From contig CAWBNO010000016.1 of NCBI GenBank assembly GCA_963790095.1, positions 1 through 64,000 of the forward strand: a DNA stretch of 64,000 nucleotides. The letters are read 5' to 3'. Shown here piece after piece: positions 33,894 to 42,670 of the stretch (position 1 is the stretch's first letter; every line of letters starts with the position of its first letter). A program made the translations under genes and the position numbers. The notes under the pieces were generated by a model. The model saw nothing but the letters and a program-made list of their open reading frames with translations, searched no databases and was not told the DNA's origin. Source of the DNA: JAAXQD01 sp963790095. Lineage in GTDB: Bacteria > Desulfobacterota > Desulfobacteria > Desulfobacterales > UBA11574.

Positions 33894-35270
33894 CTATTTA
33901 TGGATGGTCAGTTCGATTGTTTTTAGGCCTAGGCTGAGACCCTGTTGGACGCTGGCATGATCATGGCCGAGTGCGACGATTCGTCCTAAAAACGATCCTT
34001 CTGCCACGATAAAGTCGTTCCCGATATGCTCCAATATTAAAAAATCCTTGTTGAGCGAATTGTCGGCCACTTTTTTGAACGCCTGGCGTTCACGTGAACT
34101 CTGGGGAATATACCCGTTGGTATAGACCGGCCTGTCGATCTTATAATTATAGGTTCCCCAATGGATATTTGTATCGTTTTTTATCATTTCGACCGTACCT
34201 TCGGGAAAACGACCTTCTGTTACGGCGTAATACTCAAGTTCGGGAAGCATGGGCGAGCCCGGGGGAAGTGACTGTTCCAGGGTACAGCAAAACTCCATGG
34301 TCGTTCCTTGTTTTCTGGCATTGATTTCAAGAAAAATTACCCTGTCTTTATCGTCGACGAGAAAATCACATCCAAAAATGCCCCGGTATCCCTGTCCGGC
34401 AAGCCATTTCCCCACCAGAGTCGTCTGCTTTTTAAGGGTCGTTACGATGCTTTCCGGGAGCTTTGTTGGGAATGTCGAACCTGTGAAACGGGTCCCATTT
34501 TCAATCCGCTGGTCAGCAACGCCGGCAACATAAATGTCATTTTCATTGGCAACCACCGCCAGTACCGTGGGGTCACGATGATGGGGGATGTATCGGCTGA
34601 TGAGAAAGACGTCATCCTGTCCTTGGAATTTTTCTTTGATATCACCAGGGTTGTGGGCGATAATGCTATTCGATCCCGCTGCGCTGTACTCCAGACTTAC
34701 GAAAATACCGTCTTTCCATTCTTCCCAGAGCGTATCCGTTGTACGAACCAGCTCACCCATCCCCTCGCAAATACGAAAGTCGACGATGGGAATTCGATCT
34801 TTAAGACTCTTATATTGATAGATCTTGCTGTTCAGAGTAGACGCAACATGAGTTCCCGGTCCCAGCAGGGAGACACCGGGGATGGAATCTAGTGTCATTT
34901 CCGGCATGCTCTCATACATGTAGATGTAAAGGTTACCCTGCCGGTGAAGAAGCTTTTGGACCAGTTCTTTCACCGGTTGGCTTTCCGAAACACAGGCAAT
35001 AAACTTCTTGGCGGGGATTCTACAGCTAACCTTATCACCGGGTTTGCAGGTATAATTTTTCGTTTCCGGGTTGATGACAATCAGATTTTTATAGTTGTAT
35101 TGCTCAAATACGTCGGGAACAATGGAAATAAAATCGAAATTGCGATTCTGAATACGTGAAAGGGCTTCCTTGAGGAAGATGTTCAGGCCGTAATTTTTCA
35201 GTTCCCCGATGTACAAAAAATAATACTTGTTTTCTTCAAGCTTATAATTGGAAAAGTGTGTGTCGGACAT
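33894..35270 (-). CDS. ATP-grasp ligase-like protein paired with the KamA homologue
   Basis: 458 aa. The central and C-terminal parts have ATP-grasp features: FVSLEYSAAGSNSII (nucleotide-binding strand-loop), VADQRIENGTRFTGS, a conserved IFGCDFLVDDKDRV, and the Mg-binding E-x-N-x-R motif in IFLEINARKQGTT. Such enzymes activate a carboxylate as acyl phosphate and join it to an amine or thiol. The last ~100 residues resemble the biotin-carboxylase-type C-terminal domain. There is no lysine or biotin partner nearby. The only neighbour in the operon is the KamA homologue, suggesting a two-step route from an amino acid to a ligated product. Confidence 0.75.
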   Translation of the reverse strand: MSDTHFSNYKLEENKYYFLYIGELKNYGLNIFLKEALSRIQNRNFDFISIVPDVFEQYNYKNLIVINPETKNYTCKPGDKVSCRIPAKKFIACVSESQPVKELVQKLLHRQGNLYIYMYESMPEMTLDSIPGVSLLGPGTHVASTLNSKIYQYKSLKDRIPIVDFRICEGMGELVRTTDTLWEEWKDGIFVSLEYSAAGSNSIIAHNPGDIKEKFQGQDDVFLISRYIPHHRDPTVLAVVANENDIYVAGVADQRIENGTRFTGSTFPTKLPESIVTTLKKQTTLVGKWLAGQGYRGIFGCDFLVDDKDRVIFLEINARKQGTTMEFCCTLEQSLPPGSPMLPELEYYAVTEGRFPEGTVEMIKNDTNIHWGTYNYKIDRPVYTNGYIPQSSRERQAFKKVADNSLNKDFLILEHIGNDFIVAEGSFLGRIVALGHDHASVQQGLSLGLKTIELTIHK

Positions 35271-35480
35271 TGTGAACAGCTATATTCTTGGCGTGAAAGA
35301 GGCGACGTTCGATATTTCACAGAAGAATATTTTTCCTTTGCTCAAATTTGATGAACTCGTAAAAAGTCTGATTTTGCTCGCTCCGCAAGCAATTTTGGGA
35401 TTCTTGACCCGCCTGGCTAAATTGCAAGAACTCGGGCCAACACCCTCAAACATCACGAACCGGATGGTTTGAAGCGACGT

Positions 35481-35675
35481 CTAATGAGCTTCCATAAAGC
35501 TGCAGTTCAGAAAAGGAAATGCCATCTCTGAATAGCAGTTTTCGCATAAAACTTTTTGACGATCGCCGATGCATTTAGAATAAGTTTTCAATGCTCGACC
35601 ACATTTTGAACATTTTACCTTGTCAGAATAAAAAGATTTATCTTCAACATGTTTAACACCGTCTTTTTTTACCAT
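35481..35675 (-). CDS. Small zinc-ribbon protein
   Basis: 64 aa. CSKCGR and CENCYS are spaced like a treble-clef or ribbon zinc site (Cys-x2-Cys ... Cys-x2-Cys), with an additional Cys in between (YSKCIGD) and one near the C-terminus. GGGG lies nine bases before the ATG. There is no recognisable family beyond the zinc site; small proteins of this sort may be transcription or translation factors or metal chaperones. Confidence 0.55.
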   Translation of the reverse strand: MVKKDGVKHVEDKSFYSDKVKCSKCGRALKTYSKCIGDRQKVLCENCYSEMAFPFLNCSFMEAH

Positions 35676-36064
35676 TATTATTGCCCCATTCTTTTACAGT
35701 TGAATGTGTAACCGTGTGATTTTCATTTCAATCACGCCTTGCTGTTAGCCAAACTTAAAATCCGCCCTAAATGTAATATATGCTAATTAAATCAATAGGT
35801 TAACGGTATTCAAAAGAATTTGTTAAGTCAAGCATTATTTAACGCATCGGCATTTTTTTGGGGGCTGTATAAAGCTGGTCACGCAGGTTTTGTCAAGAGC
35901 AAATAAGACGGCTGCTGGATGCCGTATTCCTTATATGGAAAAGCCTGCAAAATTGGCAAGATGTGTTTGCTGAAACAGGCATCCGTGGATGCCGAGGGTT
36001 GAGTTAAGGGGCTATTCAGATTTGAAATCTTTAAACGTACAGGGTAAAATCGGGGCGGAGGAAT
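35676..36064. other. Intergenic stretch, nothing recognised
   Basis: About 390 bases between the zinc-ribbon gene start and the PfkB gene end. No credible open frame, strong hairpin or promoter pair was seen. Confidence 0.4.
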
Positions 36065-36973
36065 TTAATCATTATGTCCCTTCCGATTCCAGTTTTCAAG
36101 GATCGGGATTCCGGTGCGTCCCCCGAGTTTAAGGCTGACCATGGCACCGGCCCATGCTGCAAAATCGAGGCATTTTTCGACGTTCCACTTCTCGAGGAGT
36201 CCATAAATAAATCCTGCGTGAAATACATCGCCACATCCCGTGGTGTCCACCGCCGCCACCGGATATGCGGGCTGCCGGATCCTCCGGCCTCTGTCCAGGG
36301 CTACATAGCCTTTTGGTCCCAATGTTATCCCCACGACACGGGGACCGAGTTCTGCCAGTATAATACAGGCGTCCATGGGTGTGTCCTTGCCCACAAGGGC
36401 TTCGGCAAATGTTTCGGAGGCCAAAAAATAGTCGCTCATCCGGGCCAGCTCAAGCATACCTTCCCTGAGAGAACCTGCATCCACGACAACCTGGACCCCC
36501 GCTTCCTTGGCAGCTTTGCATGCTGCAAGGGATGCCTCGAGAAAGATTCCATCGGTATGGAACACCTTGGCGTTGCGTATAATACGGTAATCTATCTCGT
36601 CAGGGCTCAGGGCCGGGCCGGTTGGTCTTCGCCAAAAAATCGTTCGGTTTCCGGCCCCGGGTTCCGCCACGATAAAGGCAAATTGAGAGTCAAAGCCATT
36701 TCGCACAAGGATACCATGGGTATCTATCCCTTCGTCATCCAGCGATGACTTTATCGTGGCGCCAAACTGATCATCCCCAAGCACACCGGCAAAGGCACAG
36801 GAAACACCCCATCTTGAAAGGGCGACCAGGGCTGTGGCCACCGGCCCCCCCCCTTGAATGACCATGTGAGAAAATTCGCACTTTGTATCCGGCGGCGGAT
36901 AGGAGATTATTTTCCCGATATAGTCCAGGCAGCACTGTCCCAGACCCGATACTTTAAAATTACGTTTTTCCAT
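36065..36973 (-). CDS. PfkB-family carbohydrate kinase
   Basis: 302 aa ribokinase fold. The N-terminal GGG substrate motif (VIQGGGPVATALVAL) and C-terminal anion-hole motif DTTGCGDVFHAGF are present; the usual DTxGAGD has Cys in place of Ala. The catalytic Asp is the last D of GCGD. Substrate could be a sugar, nucleoside or similar polyol. It starts eight bases downstream of the DNA methyltransferase gene in the same orientation, an odd pairing with no obvious functional reason. Confidence 0.9.
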   Translation of the reverse strand: MEKRNFKVSGLGQCCLDYIGKIISYPPPDTKCEFSHMVIQGGGPVATALVALSRWGVSCAFAGVLGDDQFGATIKSSLDDEGIDTHGILVRNGFDSQFAFIVAEPGAGNRTIFWRRPTGPALSPDEIDYRIIRNAKVFHTDGIFLEASLAACKAAKEAGVQVVVDAGSLREGMLELARMSDYFLASETFAEALVGKDTPMDACIILAELGPRVVGITLGPKGYVALDRGRRIRQPAYPVAAVDTTGCGDVFHAGFIYGLLEKWNVEKCLDFAAWAGAMVSLKLGGRTGIPILENWNRKGHND

Positions 36974-36981
36974 TATGATGC

Positions 36982-38145
36982 TTAAAACAGTGTCAACTGG
37001 TCCGAGTTCTTATCCCGGCCGGCGTAGAAAGATTGCTCGGTTATCCAGTTTAGGTTTTTACGTTTCAATTCCTTTGCCCAATCTTTACAGAACTCTTTTT
37101 GCGGTTCTTCACGGTATGTTACCTGGAATGTATCGTCTTTAACGTCTTTTATGTCCATGGGTTCGTTTAAAATCAGGTCTCTTTCTTGGGACGTCATTAC
37201 TGGAAATCCGTAATACTTGTTTTGGTGCTTTAAAGGCCTCTTTTCGCTAATCCACTGAATCACGAATTGAATATGCCCCAACAATCTTTTTTGGATATAT
37301 CTGTTTGAAAAGGGTATGATTTCATTCTTGAATTCACCAATTGTGTCTCGGAATGCAGCATCTATTTCGTATCCGATACTGTTTCTTCCTGATGCCATGG
37401 CGGCATAGGTGGTGGTTCCCGTACCCAAGAAGGGGTCGAGAACCACATCCCCTTTTACCGAGTACATGTTTATCAGTCGATAGGCCATTTCAAACGGGTA
37501 GGCCGCACTCCGTGAACGCCCACCCGTCTTGTCGATCCCTTGTTTGGTCCCTTTGATGTCAAACCATATATCTGAATAAAAAACATTTCTTTCTTCCCAG
37601 AAGATGGCGCTTTCCCGCCGGTTCTTTTTGTCTTTTTCTTTTTTGAACGGACGCTTGGGCCCTTTTCGGACAATCAATACATATTCATGCTCCAACGTCA
37701 CATAGGCACCTGCCGGGAGCATTCCGGAACCCATGAATTTGTTGGGGGCATTTGTCTGTTTCCGCCATAAGATGTCAGGCAGGGCAGTGAATCCAAGTTC
37801 CAGAAGCTGCTTGAGTATTCTCATGTGGTTCGGGTACAGCGCGAAGTCACCCCCGATGGTTCTTGTTGCATCTCCGATGTTGATACAGGCAAATCCACCG
37901 AATTTTAAAACACGATACACCTCAGCCCAAATAGGGTCTAAAATTGAATGCATCGATTCAAAGGCATGTGGCCCATTGTCTTTTTTCAGAGCCTCCCTGA
38001 CATGAGCGTTTTGTCGGGCGAACAATTCATCCCACATTTGAATCATCGGATAGGGCGGGGATGTGACCATGAGGTCTACGCTTTCTGAGGGGACGGCGTC
38101 CATTTTTTTGGAATCAGAATATATAACGCTATGATCTGTTATCAT
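36982..38145 (-). CDS. Orphan DNA methyltransferase (SPPY motif, N4-cytosine or N6-adenine)
   Basis: 387 aa from the ATG at 38145, which has AAAAGGAA upstream; an ATG at 38163 is possible. The catalytic motif TSPPYP comes first and the SAM-binding DPFLGTGTTTYAA later, the beta-type order. SPPY favours N4-cytosine methylation, though N6-adenine cannot be excluded. The TRD-like middle segment is basic (KGPKRPFKKEKDKKNRRES). No restriction endonuclease gene is adjacent. It may protect DNA or regulate expression as an orphan enzyme. Confidence 0.88.
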   Translation of the reverse strand: MITDHSVIYSDSKKMDAVPSESVDLMVTSPPYPMIQMWDELFARQNAHVREALKKDNGPHAFESMHSILDPIWAEVYRVLKFGGFACINIGDATRTIGGDFALYPNHMRILKQLLELGFTALPDILWRKQTNAPNKFMGSGMLPAGAYVTLEHEYVLIVRKGPKRPFKKEKDKKNRRESAIFWEERNVFYSDIWFDIKGTKQGIDKTGGRSRSAAYPFEMAYRLINMYSVKGDVVLDPFLGTGTTTYAAMASGRNSIGYEIDAAFRDTIGEFKNEIIPFSNRYIQKRLLGHIQFVIQWISEKRPLKHQNKYYGFPVMTSQERDLILNEPMDIKDVKDDTFQVTYREEPQKEFCKDWAKELKRKNLNWITEQSFYAGRDKNSDQLTLF

Positions 38146-38255
38146 CGTATATTTCCTTTTCAATCATCAAATGGGACCTGTTCATCGGTTCTCTTTGTTT
38201 TCTATACCGTGAAAATTTCCTGACAGCAAAGGAAACTTATGTTATAGTCGCTGCC

Positions 38256-38612
38256 ATGAATACACCTTCAAGATGCCACATCGCATTTGACGATACCGGA
38301 CGGGGAAAACTCAAGGACCATCAGCAAGTTCTTGCTGAAGTCAATTACTTCCTATATTATGATAAAGTCCTTGGGAACGATTCTGTTACGGCCCAAGAGT
38401 TCGAGGGCATCCCTGACGTTTATGGCCAATTTGAAACTATCCATGGAATCCCAATCATTAGACAACAAGGCCGCTACACCCTTTGCCTGCAGAGCAGACT
38501 CGAGCTTGAAATCGAGGTTGACTTTGTGTTTCCGCCCAGCGTAAACACCGTGTCTTGTGATTTTACCGTTGTGGGTGACAGTGTGAAAAAATTTTATAAT
38601 TTATTGTCGTGA
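38256..38612 (+). CDS. Hypothetical protein (118 aa)
   Basis: Divergent from the methyltransferase gene. A soluble mixed alpha/beta protein with residues such as HIAFDDTGRGKLKDHQ, then LYYDKVLGNDSVTAQEFEGI. It has no membrane segment, Cys motif or recognised domain. No clear ribosome site precedes the ATG at 38256. Confidence 0.45.
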   Translation: MNTPSRCHIAFDDTGRGKLKDHQQVLAEVNYFLYYDKVLGNDSVTAQEFEGIPDVYGQFETIHGIPIIRQQGRYTLCLQSRLELEIEVDFVFPPSVNTVSCDFTVVGDSVKKFYNLLS

Positions 38613-38839
38613 ACGCCTGTATTGTTTTCCCCCGCCTTTGGTCAGAAACCTCATGCCGCATTTTCGAAAAAAATCCTCCGGATGGTATGCTAAGATATTT
38701 TTTTGCGACGTGAGCGTTGAAAGGGGCAGTCTCGACCACTGTAAAAAAGCATTATGTGTTCACCTGAGTATATTTGCAATGCTAAAATGTCAAGAATATT
38801 AAAGAAATTACACTTTGATCCGGATTAATTGTTGACAAA

Positions 38840-38853
38840 CAGCATTTATGCTG
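38840..38853. promoter_or_regulatory. Palindrome in the promoter region of the IHF/HU-like gene
   Basis: CAGCATTTATGCTG has perfect 6-bp arms around a two-base centre. A TTGACA box at 38832-38837 lies just upstream, so the palindrome sits in the spacer of a likely promoter and could be an operator. No good -10 box was found. Confidence 0.35.
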
Positions 38854-38908
38854 GCAGTTGGATTGAAAAAAACAATTACAACCCATCAATCAGAGAAGGA
38901 ACATCTCC

Positions 38909-39190
38909 ATGACACTGACAAAAGTCCAAATTGTCGAAGAAATCCGGCAGCGAAACGGATTCTCAAGAAAAAAATCCATGGAAACGGTCGAAGCAATGCT
39001 TGAAATTATTAAAGAATCACTTGCATCCGGTGAAAATGTTCTCATCAGCGGGTTTGGCAAGCTCTGTGTTAAAGAGAAGCGGGAACGTAAGGGAAGAAAT
39101 CCTGCAACAGGTGATGCAATGATGCTGGCACCCAGAAAAGTGGTTACCTTCAACTGTTCCGGAAAATTGAGAAAAAGGATTAATGGGTAA
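38909..39190 (+). CDS. ihfA: Integration host factor alpha / HU-family DNA-bending protein
   Basis: 93 aa. Typical start (TLTKVQIVEEIRQRNGFSRKKS), the VLISGFGKLCVKEKRERKGR core with the DNA-binding arm, RNPATGDAMMLAPRKVVTF, and the conserved C-terminal LRKRING. IHF-alpha-like from the R-x-x-R-K-G-R-N-P pattern. It bends DNA for replication, recombination and transcription. The gene stands alone with a TTGACA promoter element upstream. No partner IHF-beta gene is nearby. Confidence 0.9.
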   Translation: MTLTKVQIVEEIRQRNGFSRKKSMETVEAMLEIIKESLASGENVLISGFGKLCVKEKRERKGRNPATGDAMMLAPRKVVTFNCSGKLRKRING

Positions 39191-39752
39191 TTTAAAGGCC
39201 CTGACCCAGACTCGATTCTGCAAAAACAGAACCATCACGACCCATTTTCGACCACGTCTTTAATTTCCTAAGGCTTGATCCGCAGATCGCCCATCGCCCG
39301 GCGTTGGGTGCTGCGGATCCAGCATTCCATAAGTCGCGGAAAGTCAAACTCAACCGCTACACCCTCATGTTTTTTCTACACGACACATATCCTTTCTCCA
39401 TAAGCCATTTCAATACCTTCCGTTCGTTGGCTTGAGCCTTTTGTAAAGCGCTGGGCTCAATCACACCGGAGACGGGTAAAGTTGAAATATTCGGGCGATT
39501 GCTCTCAAACAGCAAAAAATTTATCTGCTTCATGGAATTTTGTAAATCTTACGTGTTGAACATCCGGTCTGTTTTTGATATCTGAACGATAGTCTTTACC
39601 GGTTGCCTGGTGATTCATATTTTGCGGCTGGGTTGAAAATGGCACGCCATTCAATCTTCTCTGTCCATCTATATTTTAGCATTTGTTTTATGGAGATTGC
39701 CAAAACAAAAGGGATGCAAGTCTTGTGTGGATGATATATTGGATGCATATTT
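39191..39752. other. Intergenic stretch with one weak small ORF
   Basis: About 560 bases. Apart from the 58-codon minus-strand frame described separately, nothing is supported. The flanks are GC-moderate and could be gene remnants. Confidence 0.35.
39357..39533 (-). CDS. Possible small protein (58 aa), weak
   Basis: ATG at 39533, TAG at 39357-39359. The sequence begins MKQINFLLFESNRPNISTLP and continues with an amphipathic, helix-like basic segment (NERKVLKWLMEKGYVSCRKN). There is no ribosome site and no recognised family. The amino-acid composition looks protein-like, so it may be the remnant of a longer gene. Confidence 0.25.
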   Translation of the reverse strand: MKQINFLLFESNRPNISTLPVSGVIEPSALQKAQANERKVLKWLMEKGYVSCRKNMRV

Positions 39753-40865
39753 ATGGGGAATGATCTGAAGCGCTACAAAATTTCGGGAAGCAAATATAAC
39801 GGGTTCATTCTAAACGGGAATTACAGTGATGCACTCAAAAGCCGTGTGGCAGACTGTATTCACCGATTTCATGCCTTTGACCAAAGCGGGAGTCCGGCGA
39901 TTCCGTATATTTCGGCATGGCATGAAAATGAAAAAATAGTTTGGTATGAGTTCGCCAGTAAACGCTTTGCAGCGCTGTTGGGATGTGATGTTTCAGAATT
40001 GCCCGAATCTTTCCGAAATAGCATCATCGACCGACGGGAATACAAGGACCTGGATCAGTGTATCCAGCAAGAAGTCATCAGCAAAAGAAAGTTAAGAGAC
40101 CTTAGGACAGACTTGAGAGATGAGGTTAAAAAAAAAGGGGTGGTGGAGGCTGTTTACAAAATTGTCTCCGAAAAAGAAAAAACGTTTTGGCTTAAAGATC
40201 AAGCAACCATAGAATCCTACGAAGGAGATGGCATCAATATCTCTCTGGGATGCCTTACCATTGTTACGAAGGAGATGGAAGCTGAGGAGCATCTCAAGCG
40301 AACCGAGGAAGCCTTAAAAAAAAGCGAGGAAAAATTTCGGAGGCAGGCCATACACGACAATTTGACCGGCCTATACAATACCCGATATCTTTACAAGGCA
40401 TTGTCTGAACTGATATCGGAATCCGCTGACACGGGTTTGTCGTTTTCGCTGATTTTCATGGATATCGATGACTTTAAAAACGTTGTGGACACGCATGGGC
40501 ACTTGAGCGCCAGTCGAGCCCTTCAGGAACTGGCCGGGACAATCCGTTCGACCCTTCATGAACCGGCCTACGGTGTTGCCTACGGTGGAGATGAGTTCGT
40601 GGTGGTACTCCCGGGTATTAATAAACGCCAGGCCGTTGATCTGGCAGAGCGCATCCGATCTCGGATGAAAGAAACCGTCTACTTGTCAAAGATTGGAGCA
40701 GACGTAAAACTTCGGGCAAGCTTTGGTATTTCAAGTTTTCCGGATGACGCCACCGGCCTGTCAGAGCTACTGTCCTTGGCAGACGAGGCCATGTTCCATG
40801 TCAAGGAAAGGGGTAAGGATTCTGTGAAGTCCATCGGCAGGGATACCATCGATAGGCTCCCTTGA
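39753..40865 (+). CDS. Diguanylate cyclase with N-terminal PAS-like sensor
   Basis: 370 aa. The C-terminal GGDEF domain is complete (HDNLTGLYNTRYLYKALSEL; FMDIDDFKNVVDTHGH; signature YGGDEFVVVLPG near residue 285), so c-di-GMP synthesis is likely. The RxxD product-inhibition site five residues before GGDEF is absent (PAYG instead). The N-terminal ~180 residues look like a PAS/PAC-type sensor (WYEFASKRFAALLGC...). A coiled-coil linker (EEHLKRTEEALKKSEEKFR) joins the two parts. No membrane segments. Confidence 0.9.
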   Translation: MGNDLKRYKISGSKYNGFILNGNYSDALKSRVADCIHRFHAFDQSGSPAIPYISAWHENEKIVWYEFASKRFAALLGCDVSELPESFRNSIIDRREYKDLDQCIQQEVISKRKLRDLRTDLRDEVKKKGVVEAVYKIVSEKEKTFWLKDQATIESYEGDGINISLGCLTIVTKEMEAEEHLKRTEEALKKSEEKFRRQAIHDNLTGLYNTRYLYKALSELISESADTGLSFSLIFMDIDDFKNVVDTHGHLSASRALQELAGTIRSTLHEPAYGVAYGGDEFVVVLPGINKRQAVDLAERIRSRMKETVYLSKIGADVKLRASFGISSFPDDATGLSELLSLADEAMFHVKERGKDSVKSIGRDTIDRLP

Positions 40866-40934
40866 ACGGACAGCATGTGCATTTGCCCTATGAAATTTCC
40901 AAATGTTTTTGTTGGGGCTTCGCGGAAAATTTTT

Positions 40935-41336
40935 TCAGCGGCATTTGCCATTCACGCAAAAACCACCCTCCCCGCACTCTGAATCATCCACACAGCCCTT
41001 TTTCTCTATGATTTTTTCTGTATCCGGCGTTTCAACCGAGAGGATTGCTTCCATTCCATTCTGAATTTGTTTGGCCTTTCTGTTGTTTACCTTAATCACA
41101 GAATAGGCCGCTGTTGTCTGCTGAATCCGTCCGCAAGTAATTTCTTCACCGGTAAACGAGTAGATGCATACGGTTGCCTCCATTACGAATCCGGAATCTT
41201 TGCCGCTATCAATGTAAACGAGCCCTCTATTTTTATTGATTCGGGTAACCTGTTCTCCCAAAGCAATGGATTTTAGCGACGGTACGGATATCATTACAAT
41301 TGTCGCTACACCGAGAAATACTATGATTTTTTTCAT
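40935..41336 (-). CDS. Secreted protein with C-terminal Cys-rich knot
   Basis: 133 aa. A signal peptide (KKIIVFLGVATIVMISVPS) is followed by a beta-rich domain (RGLVYIDSGKDSGFVMEATV, then CIYSFTGEEI) and a C-terminal cysteine cluster (CVDDSECGEGGFCVNGKC) with the C-x5-C-x5-C-x4-C spacing of Dickkopf/EGF-like small disulfide domains known in some Deltaproteobacteria. The middle resembles FlgT-C-type domains (VNNRKAKQIQNGMEAIL). An unlinked exported protein of unknown role. Confidence 0.65.
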   Translation of the reverse strand: MKKIIVFLGVATIVMISVPSLKSIALGEQVTRINKNRGLVYIDSGKDSGFVMEATVCIYSFTGEEITCGRIQQTTAAYSVIKVNNRKAKQIQNGMEAILSVETPDTEKIIEKKGCVDDSECGEGGFCVNGKCR

Positions 41337-41549
41337 GAAATCCTCCCTCTTGGGTGTGCCGATTAGGGGAAAGTGTCACGTTGAAATTTCCCACCCATTT
41401 CAAACAAGGAAAAAATACGAATAGCCTTTCTGTTTCAACCGGGCAAGAGAAGGCTTTTTCTTTTGAGGGCATCGCTATTCAGCCTTTTTGGGTTTGAAGC
41501 ACTTATTTTGGGGTGTGAACGTATTTCCGTGTCGTTGGGAGCCGTTTTT

Positions 41550-41654
41550 TTACACAGGGACGACCATCACGGGACAGGGTGCATAACCGATGACTTTTTG
41601 GGCCACACTGCCCATTAAAACCCGCTTAAGCCCGCTCATCCCTCGCGTTCCCAT
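41550..41654 (-). pseudogene. Remnant of a universal stress protein (UspA) C-terminus
   Basis: The 34-residue frame MGTRGMSGLKRVLMGSVAQK, then VIGYAPCPVMVVPV, is the ATP-binding C-terminal end of UspA proteins (usual pattern G-x2-G-x9-G-S/T near GSVA). Everything before is missing. An AGGAGG lies eight bases before the ATG, but it can also be read as Glu-Glu codons of the older longer frame, so it is probably coincidental. Confidence 0.65.
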
Positions 41655-41835
41655 TCCAGCTTCCTCCTTTTCAGATTTTCAAGGAATTTTTTGAATAATA
41701 ATCGTGACATCCGTTGATTGTCAAACACTTTCTGTGGCTCTATGAATCTCCTTCCCTTTGGTGGTATGGGTTGACAAACTGCCCGGATCTAAATATCATA
41801 ATTGTTTGATATACACCGATTTAGGAGCATGTGAC

Positions 41836-42627
41836 ATGCCAGAAAAAAAGAAAATAAAACTGATTTCCTGGAATGTGAACGGCATTCGAGCGGCCGTTAA
41901 AAAGGATTTTTTAAAATCATACCAGCAGATGGATGCCGATATATTTGCCGTCCAGGAAACAAAGCTTCAGGCGCCGCAAATTACCGATGAAATGAAGGGT
42001 ATTGAAGGGTATCAAGTATTCTGGTCTCATGCCACGGTAAAAAAAGGATACAGTGGGGTCTGCACCTATACCCGGATTGAGCCCAAAAGAATCAATTGCG
42101 GTATGGGTGACCCGAAATTCGACAATGAGGGACGCATCATCGAAATGGATTTTGACGATTTCATATTTTTCAACGTCTATTTTCCCAACGGCCAAATGAG
42201 TGAAGAACGGCTTCAGTACAAACTCGATTTTTATGAAGAATTTTTTAAATACGCCGACGCGTATAAAAACCAGGGGCGGAGCCTTATCATTGCGGGAGAT
42301 TACAATACTGCCCATAATGAAATCGACTTGAAAAATCCCAAATCCAACGAAAAAACTTCCGGATTTTTGAGAATCGAACGCGATTGGCTCGATAGGATTA
42401 TTGAGAACGGCTATATAGACACCTACAGGTATTTTTATCCGGATACAGTAAAATATTCATGGTGGACCTACCGTTTCAAAGCAAGGGAGCGTAACATCGG
42501 GTGGCGTATCGATTATTTTTTTGTCACAAAAGATATTATCGATAAGGGTTGGGTTAAAGAGGCTTTTATCGACAACGATATTTTCGGCTCAGACCATTGT
42601 CCCATCGGTCTGGTTATGGAAATCTGA
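41836..42627 (+). CDS. xth: Exonuclease III
   Basis: 263 aa from the ATG at 41836, with GGAG eight bases upstream; an in-frame upstream start would add 26 unlikely residues. Endonuclease/exonuclease/phosphatase fold with WNVNGIRA, QETKLQ (metal Glu), GDYN, and the C-terminal GSDHCPIGL active-site His. An AP endonuclease and 3'-5' exonuclease of base excision repair. A flavodoxin-family gene follows 43 bases downstream in the same orientation. Confidence 0.95.
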   Translation: MPEKKKIKLISWNVNGIRAAVKKDFLKSYQQMDADIFAVQETKLQAPQITDEMKGIEGYQVFWSHATVKKGYSGVCTYTRIEPKRINCGMGDPKFDNEGRIIEMDFDDFIFFNVYFPNGQMSEERLQYKLDFYEEFFKYADAYKNQGRSLIIAGDYNTAHNEIDLKNPKSNEKTSGFLRIERDWLDRIIENGYIDTYRYFYPDTVKYSWWTYRFKARERNIGWRIDYFFVTKDIIDKGWVKEAFIDNDIFGSDHCPIGLVMEI

Positions 42628-42670
42628 ACCTATTTTTGTCTGGATACTGAAAATGGCATAAAGGAGCGAA

